DNA from: Deltaproteobacteria bacterium
GTDB lineage: Bacteria > Myxococcota > JACPTQ01
Assembly (NCBI GenBank): GCA_016192705.1
Contig: JACPTQ010000044.1
Location: 1-64,000, forward strand
Direction of reading: 5' to 3'
Length of the DNA stretch: 64,000 nt
The notes under the pieces are model-generated. The model did not search any database. It was not told the origin of the DNA and worked only from the letters and a program-made list of their open reading frames with translations. A program made the position numbers and the translations under genes. Below, in pieces: positions 16,501-25,296 of this stretch (positions are counted from its first letter, which is position 1; the number at the start of each line of letters is the position of its first letter).

Positions 16501-17385
16501 ATGAGACGTTTTGAAGCGAGCTGGGTAGCTGTGGGCCTTGCCGCGTTGCTGCTCGGGGGAACGGCATGTGGTCCCACCTTTCCGGAGTGCGAAAAGGACG
16601 AGCATTGCACGAAGCCGAAGGACCCGAAGCTGAAGCCAGCCGGGGATCGGCGCGATTGGTGTATCAAGAAGAAGTGTGAAGAGTGCGCGGAAGATAAGCA
16701 CTGCAAGGGCGAGGATGGCGAGGAGTGTAAGGCGAATCGCTGTAAGGTGAAGGAGGGGTGGTGCAAGACCGACGCGGATTGCGCGCGCATGAACCCGAAC
16801 GACGCGAAGAAGGCGGTCTGCCGGAACCACGCGTGTACGCCGGAGTGTAGCGCGGAGTTCAAGTGTCCCGACGGACAGAAGTGTGAAAACGACAAGTGCG
16901 TGCCGGACGTGCAGTGTTCTGACACGAAGCCGTGTCCCGCGGGCGAGACGTGCAAGAGCGGGTTGTGTGTGAAGATTAAGTGCACGGACGATCCGAAGCT
17001 GTGCCCGAAGGGGACGAAGTGCGAAAACGGCGAGTGCGTGCCGGTTAAGGAAGAAGTCGTCGAGTGCAAGCTCGAGTCGGTTTCGTTCGACTACAACGAG
17101 CACACGCTCACGGCGGCGGCGCAGGAGATCATGAAGAAGAACGCCGATTGCGCGAAGCAGAAGGGCAAGGCGGTGTTCATCGAGTCGTTCTGCGATGAGC
17201 GCGGCACGACCGAGTACAACATGGCGCTGGGCGTCAAGCGGTTCTCGGCGGCCGAGAAGTTCTTGAAGGCGGCTGGGTTCGACAAGACGTCGACGAAGTC
17301 GTGGGGCAAGGAGAAGGCGCAGTCGTGCAAGGACGACGCGTGCTGGTCTAAGGATCGGCGGTGCGACTTCAGCTTCAAGGACTAG
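16501..17385 (+). CDS. Cysteine-rich lipoprotein with C-terminal OmpA/Pal-like domain
   Basis: 294 residues from ATG 16501 with AAAAGGAG upstream. Lipoprotein signal peptide with lipobox GGTAC near residue 23. Residues ~30-190 hold many CxxDxxC-like cysteine pairs (CEKDEHC, CAEDKHC, CKTDADC, CPDGQKC, CSDTKPC). Residues ~195-294 are an OmpA/Pal fold (VSFDYNEHTLTAAAQEIM, SFCDERGTTEYNMALGVKR), which in Pal binds peptidoglycan. The Cys-rich insert between anchor and Pal domain is unusual; it may be a disulfide-stiffened spacer. A ybgF-like gene follows, as in tol-pal clusters, though tolQRAB are absent. Confidence 0.88.
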   Translation: MRRFEASWVAVGLAALLLGGTACGPTFPECEKDEHCTKPKDPKLKPAGDRRDWCIKKKCEECAEDKHCKGEDGEECKANRCKVKEGWCKTDADCARMNPNDAKKAVCRNHACTPECSAEFKCPDGQKCENDKCVPDVQCSDTKPCPAGETCKSGLCVKIKCTDDPKLCPKGTKCENGECVPVKEEVVECKLESVSFDYNEHTLTAAAQEIMKKNADCAKQKGKAVFIESFCDERGTTEYNMALGVKRFSAAEKFLKAAGFDKTSTKSWGKEKAQSCKDDACWSKDRRCDFSFKD

Positions 17386-17418
17386 CGAAGTGGCCGCAGT
17401 GAGCGGCAGTTAAGATGG

Positions 17419-17447
17419 ACGGCGGAGGTTTTGAAAATCTCCGCCGT
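17419..17447 (+). terminator. Strong hairpin between the Pal-like and YbgF-like genes
   Basis: ACGGCGGAG (17419-17427) pairs perfectly with CTCCGCCGT (17439-17447); the interior is G-TTTT-G-AAAA-T. The following TCGTGTTTT is a weak T tract, so partial termination or transcript processing is more likely than a full stop. The same bases provide the upstream region of the next gene's GGAGG site. Confidence 0.5.
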
Positions 17448-17468
17448 TCGTGTTTTGGAGGCGCACAC

Positions 17469-18314
17469 ATGGGGCAGTCAAAGAGCATTCTCGCTTTTGG
17501 CGTTGGGCTGGCGTTGAGCGGTTGTGTGACGACCAGCCAGGGGAATCTCATCCGAGCGGACATCAAGAAAGTTCAGGACGCGGTCAAGGAGCTCGAAAAA
17601 GGGACGCACGACCAGAAGCTAAAATTCGAGGCGCTCGTCGCGGCAGCCAACACGCACATCGGTAAGCTACAGAAACTGATCAAGGAATCGACCGATTTTC
17701 TAGCGAAGAATAACGCGGCCTTTGGTGCGGAGATGGACACGGTCAAGCAGACAATTGGAAAGATGACGGGACGAATCGAAGAGATTTCGTTTGGGTTTGA
17801 GCAGTGGAAAAAGGACTACGGCGAATTCAAGGCGGCGCTTGAGAAAAAGGTTGGGAACATCGCACAGGGCCTGCCGACGGAAGTGCCCGATACGCCTGAG
17901 GGGCTGCTTGCGGAGGCGGCGAAGCGGTTCAAGGCGAGCGAATACGTGACGGCGCGAAAGCTGTGGGAAATCTTTTTGTCGAAGCACGACAAACACGAAA
18001 AGGCGGCGCTCACGCAGTATTGGATCGGGCAGTCGTTTTTTGAGGAGGGGAACTACAAGCGCGCGGTCGAGGAGTTCGACAAGGTGAGAAAGCAGTGGCC
18101 GCAGAGCGATGTTTTGCCGGCGACGCTTTTTAATATGACGCTCGCGTTTCATGCGCTTGGGGAGAAAGATTTGGCGGTGGCGGCGGCGAACGAGTTAATC
18201 AAGGCGTACCCAGAAAACGAGCTTGCGAAGAAGGCGAAGAAGCGGCTGAAAGAGTTTAAGAAGGGGATCAAAAAGGCGACGTGGCGGCGATCGTTGTCGT
18301 ATCGGCATTTTTAG
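17469..18314 (+). CDS. YbgF/CpoB-like coiled-coil TPR lipoprotein
   Basis: 281 residues from ATG 17469, with GGAGG upstream. Lipobox LSGC near residue 19. Residues ~30-140 are predicted coiled coil (IKKVQDAVKELEKG, MDTVKQTIGKMTGRIEEI). Residues ~155-270 carry TPR units of YbgF type (AAKRFKASEYVTARKLWEIF, YWIGQSFFEEGNYKRAVEEF, NMTLAFHALGEKDLAV). In E. coli CpoB links Tol-Pal to peptidoglycan synthesis at division; here the protein is lipidated rather than soluble. Its neighbour upstream is the Pal-like lipoprotein, and the next gene overlaps its 3' end. Confidence 0.85.
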   Translation: MGQSKSILAFGVGLALSGCVTTSQGNLIRADIKKVQDAVKELEKGTHDQKLKFEALVAAANTHIGKLQKLIKESTDFLAKNNAAFGAEMDTVKQTIGKMTGRIEEISFGFEQWKKDYGEFKAALEKKVGNIAQGLPTEVPDTPEGLLAEAAKRFKASEYVTARKLWEIFLSKHDKHEKAALTQYWIGQSFFEEGNYKRAVEEFDKVRKQWPQSDVLPATLFNMTLAFHALGEKDLAVAAANELIKAYPENELAKKAKKRLKEFKKGIKKATWRRSLSYRHF

Positions 18315-19162
18315 GCGCGGCTTTTGGGTCGGCGAGCCGGCCGTGTGCGCCGCGCGAGGCGGAGTGCCGAGATTTCAGCGCGTGGCTCGGCGAAATCGTT
18401 GAGGCGGAGCGGGGGGTGTTTCGCGTGAACGCGACGGTGGTCGACACGCGCGATGTATCGCGAAGGGGAAGCGTTGACGGCGGCAAGGCGGTTTACCCGG
18501 CGAGCGTTGTGAAGCTCGTTTATTTGGTTGCGCTGATGCGGCGGTTGGATGCGGGCTCGGTGCGCTTGACAGTTGATTTCGCGTGGAACGTCGAGGAGAT
18601 GGTTCGCCACAGCCATAATCCCGCGGCGGGTCGTTTGATGGATGTCGTGACGAAGACGTCGCAGGGCCGTACGCTCGCCGGGGGTGAGTTTGAGGAATTT
18701 CGACGGCGTCGACGGGCGCTTGAAGATGAGATGGCGCGGCTGGGTGCCAAGGGGATTCGTGCGCACGACCGCATCTGGACGCGGGTGTCGGCCCGCGACA
18801 AGCAGCTTCGGCGTGCCGATGGCACGAACGCCATGTCGACGGAGGCGACCGCGAATCTGCTCGTCGGCATCGCGCGGTGCGCATTTTTATCAGCCGCGCG
18901 CTGTCAACAGGTTCAGTTTCTTTTGAAGCGGCACGTCAACGATGAGTCGGACCCGCGCTTTCTTCCCATCGGGCGCGGCCTGCCCGTGGGTGCGCGTTTC
19001 TGGTCGAAACCTGGACTAACGGCAGGCACGCATCACGATGCGGCGATTGTTGAATTGGCAAACGGCGCGCGGTTCGTCGTCGTGGTTTTCTTGCGTGGCA
19101 AGGGATCTGACGGTTCAGTGATTTCGCGGATTTCAAGTCGCGTCGCGCGTGGTTTCGAGTAG
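18281..19162 (+). CDS. Class A beta-lactamase-like serine hydrolase
   Basis: 293 residues from GTG 18281, overlapping the YbgF-like gene by 34 bases. A hydrophobic N-terminus (IVVVSAFLGAAFGSAS) should export it. Active-site motifs of the class A beta-lactamase/PBP fold: S-x-x-K in PASVVKL (Ser near residue 76), S-x-N in SHNPAA, and KPG in FWSKPGLTAG in place of KTG. A canonical omega-loop ExxLN is not seen, so true beta-lactam hydrolysis is uncertain; it could be a peptidoglycan-acting or other esterase. Its place after Pal-like and YbgF-like genes suggests a cell-wall role. Confidence 0.8.
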   Translation: MAAIVVVSAFLGAAFGSASRPCAPREAECRDFSAWLGEIVEAERGVFRVNATVVDTRDVSRRGSVDGGKAVYPASVVKLVYLVALMRRLDAGSVRLTVDFAWNVEEMVRHSHNPAAGRLMDVVTKTSQGRTLAGGEFEEFRRRRRALEDEMARLGAKGIRAHDRIWTRVSARDKQLRRADGTNAMSTEATANLLVGIARCAFLSAARCQQVQFLLKRHVNDESDPRFLPIGRGLPVGARFWSKPGLTAGTHHDAAIVELANGARFVVVVFLRGKGSDGSVISRISSRVARGFE

Positions 19163-19229
19163 ACGGCGTTTCAACACTCGGCCACTTTTTAGTCGGCCGT
19201 CGAGAGTGGAAAAAAGATCTGGCGCAGCG

Positions 19230-20531
19230 TTACACGAGGTGGAGGAAAAGAAGGGTCGGGTTCTCGAGGATGCGCTTTACCTCAGCGGTGAAAGCCGCGC
19301 CGACATGACCATCGATGATTCGGTGATCGAACGAGAGTGAAAGGTTCATGCGATCGCGCGCGACAATTTGGTCGTTCACGACGACGGCACGCTTCTCGAT
19401 CTTGTGAACACCCATGATGGCGACTTCAGGGTAGTTGATGATGGGCGTCGCAAAGATGCCGCCCGCGGCGCCGAGACTCGTGATGGTGAAGGTGCTCCCC
19501 GTCATCTCTTCGAGTTTCGCTTGCCCGCGACGCGCGCTCTCCGCGAGGCGCGCAATCTCGACGGCGAGATCCTTTAATTTTCGCGCATCCGCGTTTCGAA
19601 CGACGGTAACGACAAGCCCCGCGTCAGTCGCTGTTCCGATTCCCATATGGACGGCCTTCTTGACGACAACTTCGGCCTTTGCGTCGTCGACATGCGCGTT
19701 CAGCGTCGGATATTTTCGAAACGCCATAACGCACGCCTGAATGATGAATGGAAGGTAAGTGAGCTTGATGCCCTCCGATTCCACAATCGCACGCGCGTTT
19801 TCGCGCAATCGCACAAGCTCTGTGACGTCGATCTCGTCAACATAGGTGTAATGCGCCGCCGTTCTTCGCGACTGCGTCATCTTCTCTGAAATTCGCTTTC
19901 GGATTCCGCGAATCGCGATTCGCTCGTCGCCAGCCGCGGATGTCGGTGACGATGGACGCGTATCGGGCAATGTTATCTTGGGTGCGGAGGCGGGCGCCGT
20001 GGTGGCGACCGACGTCGTTTGGATTGCGCGCGTTGGGCTTTTACCGGCGGCATCGATGTCTTCGCGTGTGATGCGCCCGTCGGGCCCGCTCCCTTTGATG
20101 GTCGAAATGTCGACTCCTTTTTCGCGCGCGTATCGGCGTGTCGCTGGTGTTGCGAGCGGGCGGTCGTTCGTTGCGGTCGCCGGTGTCGACGCGATCCGAG
20201 CCGCCATCGCCGGCGCCGGAGCTGACGCTGTTGCCCGCGCTCCATTTCCGGCTCCGTTGCCGCCGGCATTCGACTTCGCGACCGCACCCGCGCCTGCAAC
20301 TTCGATCACGACCAACGTACTGTGGACCTTAACAATCTCACCCTCTTTGCCATTTCGCGCCACGACCTTGCCGCGCTTCGGCGAAGGAATCGTAACCGTC
20401 GCCTTGTCGGTCATGACCTCCGCAAGCGGCTGATCTTCGGCAACATCATCGCCCTCGCTCACAAGCCACTTTACGAGCTCGCCCTCGACAATTCCTTCGC
20501 CAATATCTGGAAGTTTGAACTCGAAAAGCAT
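19230..20531 (-). CDS. Dihydrolipoamide acyltransferase (E2) of a 2-oxoacid dehydrogenase complex
   Basis: 433 residues from ATG 20531, which has GGGAG six bases upstream; an in-frame ATG at 20543 lacks a ribosome binding site. Lipoyl domain with the modified Lys in MTDKATVTIPSP (near residue 43), an Ala/Gly/Thr linker, an E1/E3-binding domain (ATPATRRYAREKGVDISTIK), a second linker, and a catalytic domain ending with the SFDHRIIDG active-site motif. It accepts the acyl group from E1 and passes it to CoA. With E1 genes of the branched-chain type, this is most likely the branched-chain 2-oxoacid complex. No E3 gene is here. Confidence 0.92.
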   Translation of the reverse strand: MLFEFKLPDIGEGIVEGELVKWLVSEGDDVAEDQPLAEVMTDKATVTIPSPKRGKVVARNGKEGEIVKVHSTLVVIEVAGAGAVAKSNAGGNGAGNGARATASAPAPAMAARIASTPATATNDRPLATPATRRYAREKGVDISTIKGSGPDGRITREDIDAAGKSPTRAIQTTSVATTAPASAPKITLPDTRPSSPTSAAGDERIAIRGIRKRISEKMTQSRRTAAHYTYVDEIDVTELVRLRENARAIVESEGIKLTYLPFIIQACVMAFRKYPTLNAHVDDAKAEVVVKKAVHMGIGTATDAGLVVTVVRNADARKLKDLAVEIARLAESARRGQAKLEEMTGSTFTITSLGAAGGIFATPIINYPEVAIMGVHKIEKRAVVVNDQIVARDRMNLSLSFDHRIIDGHVGAAFTAEVKRILENPTLLFLHLV

Positions 20532-20572
20532 TTCTTCTCCCATCCGGCGGGACTCGTCTCGCCCGCACTTCG

Positions 20573-21547
20573 CTAATAGTTCAATACGCCGCGCACCCCA
20601 TCCACGATCCGCGGTGCACGCGGCAAGTAGTCGTTCTCGAGCGTGTACGGAAACGGCGTGTCGTACCCCGTCACGCGCTTAATCGGCGCCTCGAGGTGCA
20701 GGAACGCCCGCTCTTGGATCAGCGTCACAATCTCAGCGCCAAACCCGCACGTTCGCGGCGCCTCATGCACCACGACGACGCGTCCCGTCTTCTTCGCGCT
20801 ATCCACGATCGAATCGATGTCGACGGGCCACAGCGTTCGCAAGTCGATCAGCTCAACACCAACGCCGTCGCCCTCAAGCGTCGTCGCCGCCGCAAGCGCC
20901 TCATGCACCATCGCGCCCCACGTGATGATCGTCGCGTCTCGACCTTCCCGCAAGATCGCCGCTTTGCCGAGCGGCACGGTGTAATCGCCCTCCGGCACCT
21001 CGCCCTTTGCGGCGCGGTAAATTCGCTTCGGCTCGAAAAAAACAACCGGATCGTCGTCTCGAATTGACGACAGGAGCAGCCCCTTCGCGTCGTGCGGATT
21101 CGACGGCATCACGACTTTGAGCCCGGCCGTGTGAATGAAATAAGCCTCTGGGCTTTGCGAGTGGTAATGGCCGCCGCGAATTCCGCCGCCGCAAGGCGTG
21201 CGAATCACCATCGGCACCGTAAACTGCCCTCCGCTGCGATAACGAAACTTCGCCGCCTCATTCACGATCTGATCAAACGCCGGGTAAATGAAATCCGAAA
21301 ACTGGATCTCTGGGACGGGCCGCAGTCCATAAACCGCCATACCGATCGCGGTCCCCATGATTCCGCCTTCAGAAAGCGGCGTATCAAAAACGCGCTCGTC
21401 CCCGAACTCCTTTTGCAGTCCTTCCGTCGCCCGAAAAACGCCGCCAAACTTCCCGACATCTTCGCCCAAGACGACGACGTTCGGGTCGCGCCGCATTTCA
21501 ACCCTGAGCGCGTCGTTTATCGCCTGAATCATGTTCCACGTCGGCAT
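20573..21547 (-). CDS. 2-oxoacid dehydrogenase E1 component, beta subunit
   Basis: 324 residues, the usual length for E1 beta. Motifs: MIQAINDALRVEMRRDPNVV, VVLGEDVGKFGGVFRATEGL, FDTPLSEGGIMGTAIGMA and a C-terminal transketolase fold (GVELIDLRTLWPVDIDSIVD). It forms the ThDP-dependent decarboxylase with the alpha subunit encoded 11 bases upstream. Sequence features resemble the branched-chain (BkdA2) and acetoin types more than pyruvate E1 beta; substrate cannot be fixed without comparison. Confidence 0.92.
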   Translation of the reverse strand: MPTWNMIQAINDALRVEMRRDPNVVVLGEDVGKFGGVFRATEGLQKEFGDERVFDTPLSEGGIMGTAIGMAVYGLRPVPEIQFSDFIYPAFDQIVNEAAKFRYRSGGQFTVPMVIRTPCGGGIRGGHYHSQSPEAYFIHTAGLKVVMPSNPHDAKGLLLSSIRDDDPVVFFEPKRIYRAAKGEVPEGDYTVPLGKAAILREGRDATIITWGAMVHEALAAATTLEGDGVGVELIDLRTLWPVDIDSIVDSAKKTGRVVVVHEAPRTCGFGAEIVTLIQERAFLHLEAPIKRVTGYDTPFPYTLENDYLPRAPRIVDGVRGVLNY

Positions 21548-21558
21548 TGTCCCTCCCG

Positions 21559-22692
21559 CTATTTCAAATCCCGCGCGCGAGCGGCCTCATCCCACTCTTC
21601 TCGCAAGTGCCACGGCTGCTCGGCAAAGACGCCCTCGAAAATCGTCTCGAGGTCAGGCTCCGCCGTCGCCTCCGCGGTTTTGATGGCTGCTTTTACGGCA
21701 TCGTCCGCCTTTGTCCGCACCGTCTCCTCGTCGCTGGGCTTCCAAATCCCGCGCCGTTCCAAGTAACGCCGCATTCGGTCGATTCCATCCTGCGCTCGCC
21801 ATGGGACGACCTCCTCGTCGGCTCGGTACACGCGCGGATCGTCTGACGTTGAATGCGCGCCAACGCGATACGTCAAGCACTCGATGAGCGTCGCGCCCTC
21901 CCCGTGGCGTCCGCGTTCCGCCGCTTCGCGAGTTGCGGCGACCACCGCGAGCGCGTCGTTGCCATCGACCTGCACCCCGCGAATTCCATACGCCTCCGCC
22001 TTAACCGCGATGTTTTCACTTCGCGTTTGTCGCGCGACCGGTACCGAGATCGCCCAATGATTGTTGCGACACAAAAAAATGACCGGCGCCTTCATGACTC
22101 CGGCGAAATTGAGCCCCACGTGAAAATCGCCTTCACTCGTTGCGCCTTCGCCAAAATAAACAAGCGCCACGCTCTTCTCACCCTTGTGGCGCGCCGCCCA
22201 CGCGTAACCGACCGCCTGCGGGATTTGTGTCCCAACCGGCGACGAGACGCTGCCAAAACCGATTTCGCGCGCGCTGTAGTGGTCGGGCATCTGTCGCCCC
22301 TTCACGGTGTCGCCGGCCGTACCGAACATGTTGTGCATGTACGTCTCGAGCGAAAACCCGCGATAGAGCGCCGCGCCAATTTCGCGGTAGCACGGAAAGA
22401 TGAAATCGCCCGCGTCAAGCCCCGCGGCGCTTCCGACGATGGTTGCCTCCTCACCCATCGACCCGATGTGAAATCCGATGCGGCCTTGACGCTGGAGCAT
22501 CGTCATCCGCTCGTCCAAAACGCGCGTCCGGACCATTGTTTCATAAAGATGTCGCGCGGCCGCTGTCGACAGTTTTGGGTCGCGACGCGCATCGACCGAG
22601 CCATCCGCCTTCATCACCGAAAAAACTCCGCTGTTTGGCGTTGGTGCAACGACGGGCTTCGTCTTTTTCGCGGCCATTTCAACGCTCTCCAT
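21559..22692 (-). CDS. 2-oxoacid dehydrogenase E1 component, alpha subunit
   Basis: 377 residues from ATG 22692 (AAGGGA six bases upstream); ATG 22677 is an alternative. The start lies within the end of lipA, so the genes overlap by 14 bases. ThDP-binding features: [36 protein letters not shown] (GDG-like motif through NFA), [11 protein letters not shown] and [12 protein letters not shown] with the conserved His-Ser-Thr phosphorylation-loop region. [12 protein letters not shown] is typical of 2-oxoisovalerate dehydrogenase alpha (BkdA1). Confidence 0.92.
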   Translation of the reverse strand: MESVEMAAKKTKPVVAPTPNSGVFSVMKADGSVDARRDPKLSTAAARHLYETMVRTRVLDERMTMLQRQGRIGFHIGSMGEEATIVGSAAGLDAGDFIFPCYREIGAALYRGFSLETYMHNMFGTAGDTVKGRQMPDHYSAREIGFGSVSSPVGTQIPQAVGYAWAARHKGEKSVALVYFGEGATSEGDFHVGLNFAGVMKAPVIFLCRNNHWAISVPVARQTRSENIAVKAEAYGIRGVQVDGNDALAVVAATREAAERGRHGEGATLIECLTYRVGAHSTSDDPRVYRADEEVVPWRAQDGIDRMRRYLERRGIWKPSDEETVRTKADDAVKAAIKTAEATAEPDLETIFEGVFAEQPWHLREEWDEAARARDLK

Positions 22693-23605
22693 CGATTGTC
22701 CCTTCAATAAACAACTCCGCAGCGCGATACGAGCTCCGCACAAGTGGCCCGGACGCCACGAAACGAAAACCAAGCCGCAACGATTCATCCCGAAGAGCGT
22801 CAAATCGTGCCGGTGTCACGAACTCCACGACCGGCAAGTGCCAACTCGTCGGCTGCAAGTATTGCCCAATCGTGACGAGCGAAACGCCCACCGCTCGAAG
22901 GTCGGTGAGCGTCTCGAGAATCTCGTCGTCGCGCTCGCCAAGTCCGACCATGATCGACGATTTCGTTGTGAGTCCGGCCCGCCGTCCGGCCTCAAGAACC
23001 GCAAGCGACAAATCGTACGATGCTCTTCGGTCACGCACGGTCCTGGTCAGCCGCCGAACCGTCTCGATGTTGTGCGCGAAGACACTCGGGCGCGCTTCGA
23101 AAAGTGTCGCAAGCGCTCGTTCATGGCCTCGAAAGTCTGGCGTCAACGTCTCGACGAGCACCCTCGGAACCGCCGCTCGAATCGCGCGCACGGTGTCCGC
23201 GAAGTGCGCGGCGCCACCATCCTCAAGGTCGTCGCGGTCGACGCTCGTGAGAACAACATAGTCGAGCCCCATTTTCGCGACCGCGCGCGCCGCATTCGCC
23301 GGCTCGTCGTGATTGAGCGCACCCCGCGGATTCCCGGTCGTGACGTGGCAAAACCGGCAACCGCGCGTGCAAACGTCGCCCAGCAACATGATCGTCGCCG
23401 TTCCCGCTCCCCAACACTCGCCGATGTTCGGGCACCGCGCCTCTTCGCACACGGTGTGGAGTCCATGACGTTCAACCGTCGCCCGCGTCGCACGGTACCG
23501 CTCGCCGCCCGGCGCACGCACCTTAAGCCACTCCGGTTTTCGCGTTGTTGCGACGACTGGGAGCGAGAAGGTGGGGTTCGCGCTCTGTGAACAGGCGCTC
23601 CCCAT
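22679..23605 (-). CDS. lipA: Lipoyl synthase
   Basis: Radical SAM enzyme that inserts two sulfur atoms into protein-bound octanoyl groups. 308 residues from ATG 23605. Auxiliary cluster cysteines C53, C58, C64 ([12 protein letters not shown]), radical SAM cysteines C79, C83, C86 (CTRGCRFC), and the terminal RSSY that closes the auxiliary cluster. The nearest in-frame start upstream of the conserved core is the ATG that lies inside a dispersed palindromic element (23571-23656), so the first ~13 codons come from the repeat. Its product would lipoylate the E2 encoded downstream in the same operon. No lipB is seen. Confidence 0.95.
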   Translation of the reverse strand: MGSACSQSANPTFSLPVVATTRKPEWLKVRAPGGERYRATRATVERHGLHTVCEEARCPNIGECWGAGTATIMLLGDVCTRGCRFCHVTTGNPRGALNHDEPANAARAVAKMGLDYVVLTSVDRDDLEDGGAAHFADTVRAIRAAVPRVLVETLTPDFRGHERALATLFEARPSVFAHNIETVRRLTRTVRDRRASYDLSLAVLEAGRRAGLTTKSSIMVGLGERDDEILETLTDLRAVGVSLVTIGQYLQPTSWHLPVVEFVTPARFDALRDESLRLGFRFVASGPLVRSSYRAAELFIEGTIDGER

Positions 23606-23656
23606 TTCGCTCGCGCCGACAAGCCCCTGGCTTATCGGCCGATTGCTCGCGAAATA
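23571..23656 (-). repeat. Palindromic element with AAGCC/GGCTT core, copy B
   Basis: 23603-23656 carries the same hairpin as copy A, and 23571-23605 matches the flanking half of copy C at 34994-35029 (GGTTCGCGCTCTG... CAGGCGCTCCCC). The element supplies the lipA start codon. Confidence 0.75.
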
Positions 23657-23675
23657 GACCGACACCGCCGCGCGC

Positions 23676-24683
23676 CTATTCGCCGCCCGCGCTTGCGATT
23701 CTCGTTTTGATCGCGCGATACCGCTCGAGGAACTGCTCGTTGCGCTTCTTGAACGATTCAAAGTAGCGCCTCGCCTTGGTTCGGTCGGTTTGCCGCTTTC
23801 TCACCTCGGCGATCTTGTCGAGAATGATTCGAATATCCGAAAACGGCTTCAACAGATAACCAGCCGCGCCGTAATCGAGCGCCTGAACGGCCGACTCCAT
23901 TGATGCGTATCCCGTGATCATGATCGCTTCAATCCCATTGTATTGCGTTTTCAGGTGCCGAATGAGCTCCAGGCCAGTCATTTTCGGCAGGTTCTTGTCG
24001 GTCACAACGAGGTGGAATCGCTCCTTCGCAAGCATATCAACCGCCTCTTCCGCAGAGCCGACCGACTTCACCGCCATCCCTTCACCCGTGAGCAAATCTT
24101 CGAGAACGTTCAAAATGATTTCTTCGTCGTCGACAACGAGCACGCGATAGCTGTCGTCCGCATCGCCTCCCGGTCCACCCGCAATCTGGTCGCGCAAATC
24201 CGAAACCTCTTTGTCGAGCGCGATCATATTCTTCAAAAACCCTTCATTCAGCTCGTCGATGTCGGCAAGCAGATCCTCGCTTACGCTTGCGGCTCCGTCT
24301 CCCGATGTGCGCGCTGGTGCACGGCTCGCCCGCGCTACCGCCGCCTTCAAATCGTCAATCCCGTCTCGCTGCTTGATAAAGAAATCGTTTGCTCCGACCC
24401 GCAACGCCTCTATCGCGTACGAAACGTCCTCGGCGGCCGTCAGCACGATGACCGCGAGCTGCGGGTTGATTTCGCGCGCCGACCGCACGACGTCAAAGCC
24501 ACTCGGACCATCAAGATCAACTTCGGTGACAACGACGTCAAACGATTTCTGCTTCAGCTCTGCGAGCGCCTCGGCACACGTGGCAACCGCAGCCGTCTCG
24601 TATCCCGACTCGGAAAACAACGTCGCCAGCGCCCCGCGCATCTTCGGGCCGCGCTCAACAATGAGAATAGATTTTCGTTCCAT
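23676..24683 (-). CDS. Response regulator with two receiver domains, the first degenerate
   Basis: 335 residues. Receiver 1 (about residues 4-125) has Glu54 where the phosphoacceptor Asp belongs (FDVVVTE) and VERG in place of the acidic pair, so it probably cannot be phosphorylated. Receiver 2 (about 178-300) is complete: VVDDEE, phosphoacceptor Asp in [10 protein letters not shown], Thr in ITGYAS and Lys in LLKPF. A coiled segment ([20 protein letters not shown]) joins them and the C-terminal 35 residues are a charged helix. There is no DNA-binding or enzymatic output domain. Output is presumably by protein binding. The neighbouring sigma-54-type pilin promoter needs an AAA+ activator, which this is not. 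Confidence 0.9.
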   Translation of the reverse strand: MERKSILIVERGPKMRGALATLFSESGYETAAVATCAEALAELKQKSFDVVVTEVDLDGPSGFDVVRSAREINPQLAVIVLTAAEDVSYAIEALRVGANDFFIKQRDGIDDLKAAVARASRAPARTSGDGAASVSEDLLADIDELNEGFLKNMIALDKEVSDLRDQIAGGPGGDADDSYRVLVVDDEEIILNVLEDLLTGEGMAVKSVGSAEEAVDMLAKERFHLVVTDKNLPKMTGLELIRHLKTQYNGIEAIMITGYASMESAVQALDYGAAGYLLKPFSDIRIILDKIAEVRKRQTDRTKARRYFESFKKRNEQFLERYRAIKTRIASAGGE

Positions 24684-25296
24684 GATGGTGCCACAGATTT
24701 TTTCATCGGTTGGAACGAATGTAAAGCCCCAATCCCCGGTTAAGCGGTGATGTCACTCGAGGGCGTCGGATTGGCAGAGGGCCGCGTCGGCGCGCCGAAG
24801 TCCTCGGGTCTGAATGCAATCGTGCGATAAAATCAGTGTAAAGTGGCGCCCGAAAACCCGTAGGTTTCAATGGATACTGCGCTGCAGACCCTGCGGAGGC
24901 GCGCCTTTGCGGCTCCCCTGCCAACCCGCCGCAACTCCGGACGAACCGCTTACCCGGTACGTGTTCCTCGCCCTTGAGGGTGGTACGAAGAGTTAACCCG
25001 CCGGGCGTCGACCTGCGATCGATCAACCCCCAAGCCTTATAACGGCCATACCCGGAAAACGGCGGATTTCTGATCTGCGGGCGGGGTCTGGGCAAGCGAA
25101 GGCTCGCGTCCGCAGGGGCTGAGGTGCCGACCGGGCATGGATTTGCCGCTGCCATCAGGTTTTATCGATTCTGCATTTCTCGCATTACGTCAGCCCCGAG
25201 GACGTTCGCGAGCCGGAGCGAACCCAGGCCCCGCCCGCCCCACTGAAGTCTTTTCCGTTATCCGGGGATTGGGAAATGTAAAGCTGAGAAAAAAAC
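24684..25296. other. Non-coding, GC-rich structured region between response regulator and pilA
   Basis: No frame in 24684-25296 looks like protein. 24860-25135 is dense in inverted repeats, for example GTAC...CCCTTGAGGG...GTAC around 24957-24988 and GCGAGC/GCTTGC near 25094-25109. I compared it by eye with RNase P RNA, tmRNA, 6S RNA, SRP RNA and c-di-GMP, TPP and cobalamin riboswitches and found no convincing match. It may encode an unrecognised structured RNA on either strand. Confidence 0.4.

Noticed and set aside
16257-17103. Long open frames antisense to the Pal-like gene
   Set aside because: They mirror the Cys-rich gene, have no ribosome binding site and show protein composition typical of antisense GC-rich frames.
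19172-19209. Bidirectional terminator between the serine hydrolase and E2 genes
   Set aside because: A bulged hairpin is visible but the T tracts are on the wrong side for both transcripts.
24900-25010. Segment resembling 5S rRNA (GAAGAGTTAACCCGCC)
   Set aside because: Only one short stretch resembles the 5S loop region. The expected terminal helix and other conserved blocks are missing.
24840-25140. Possible RNase P RNA, tmRNA, 6S RNA or SRP RNA
   Set aside because: None of the diagnostic core sequences was found on either strand.
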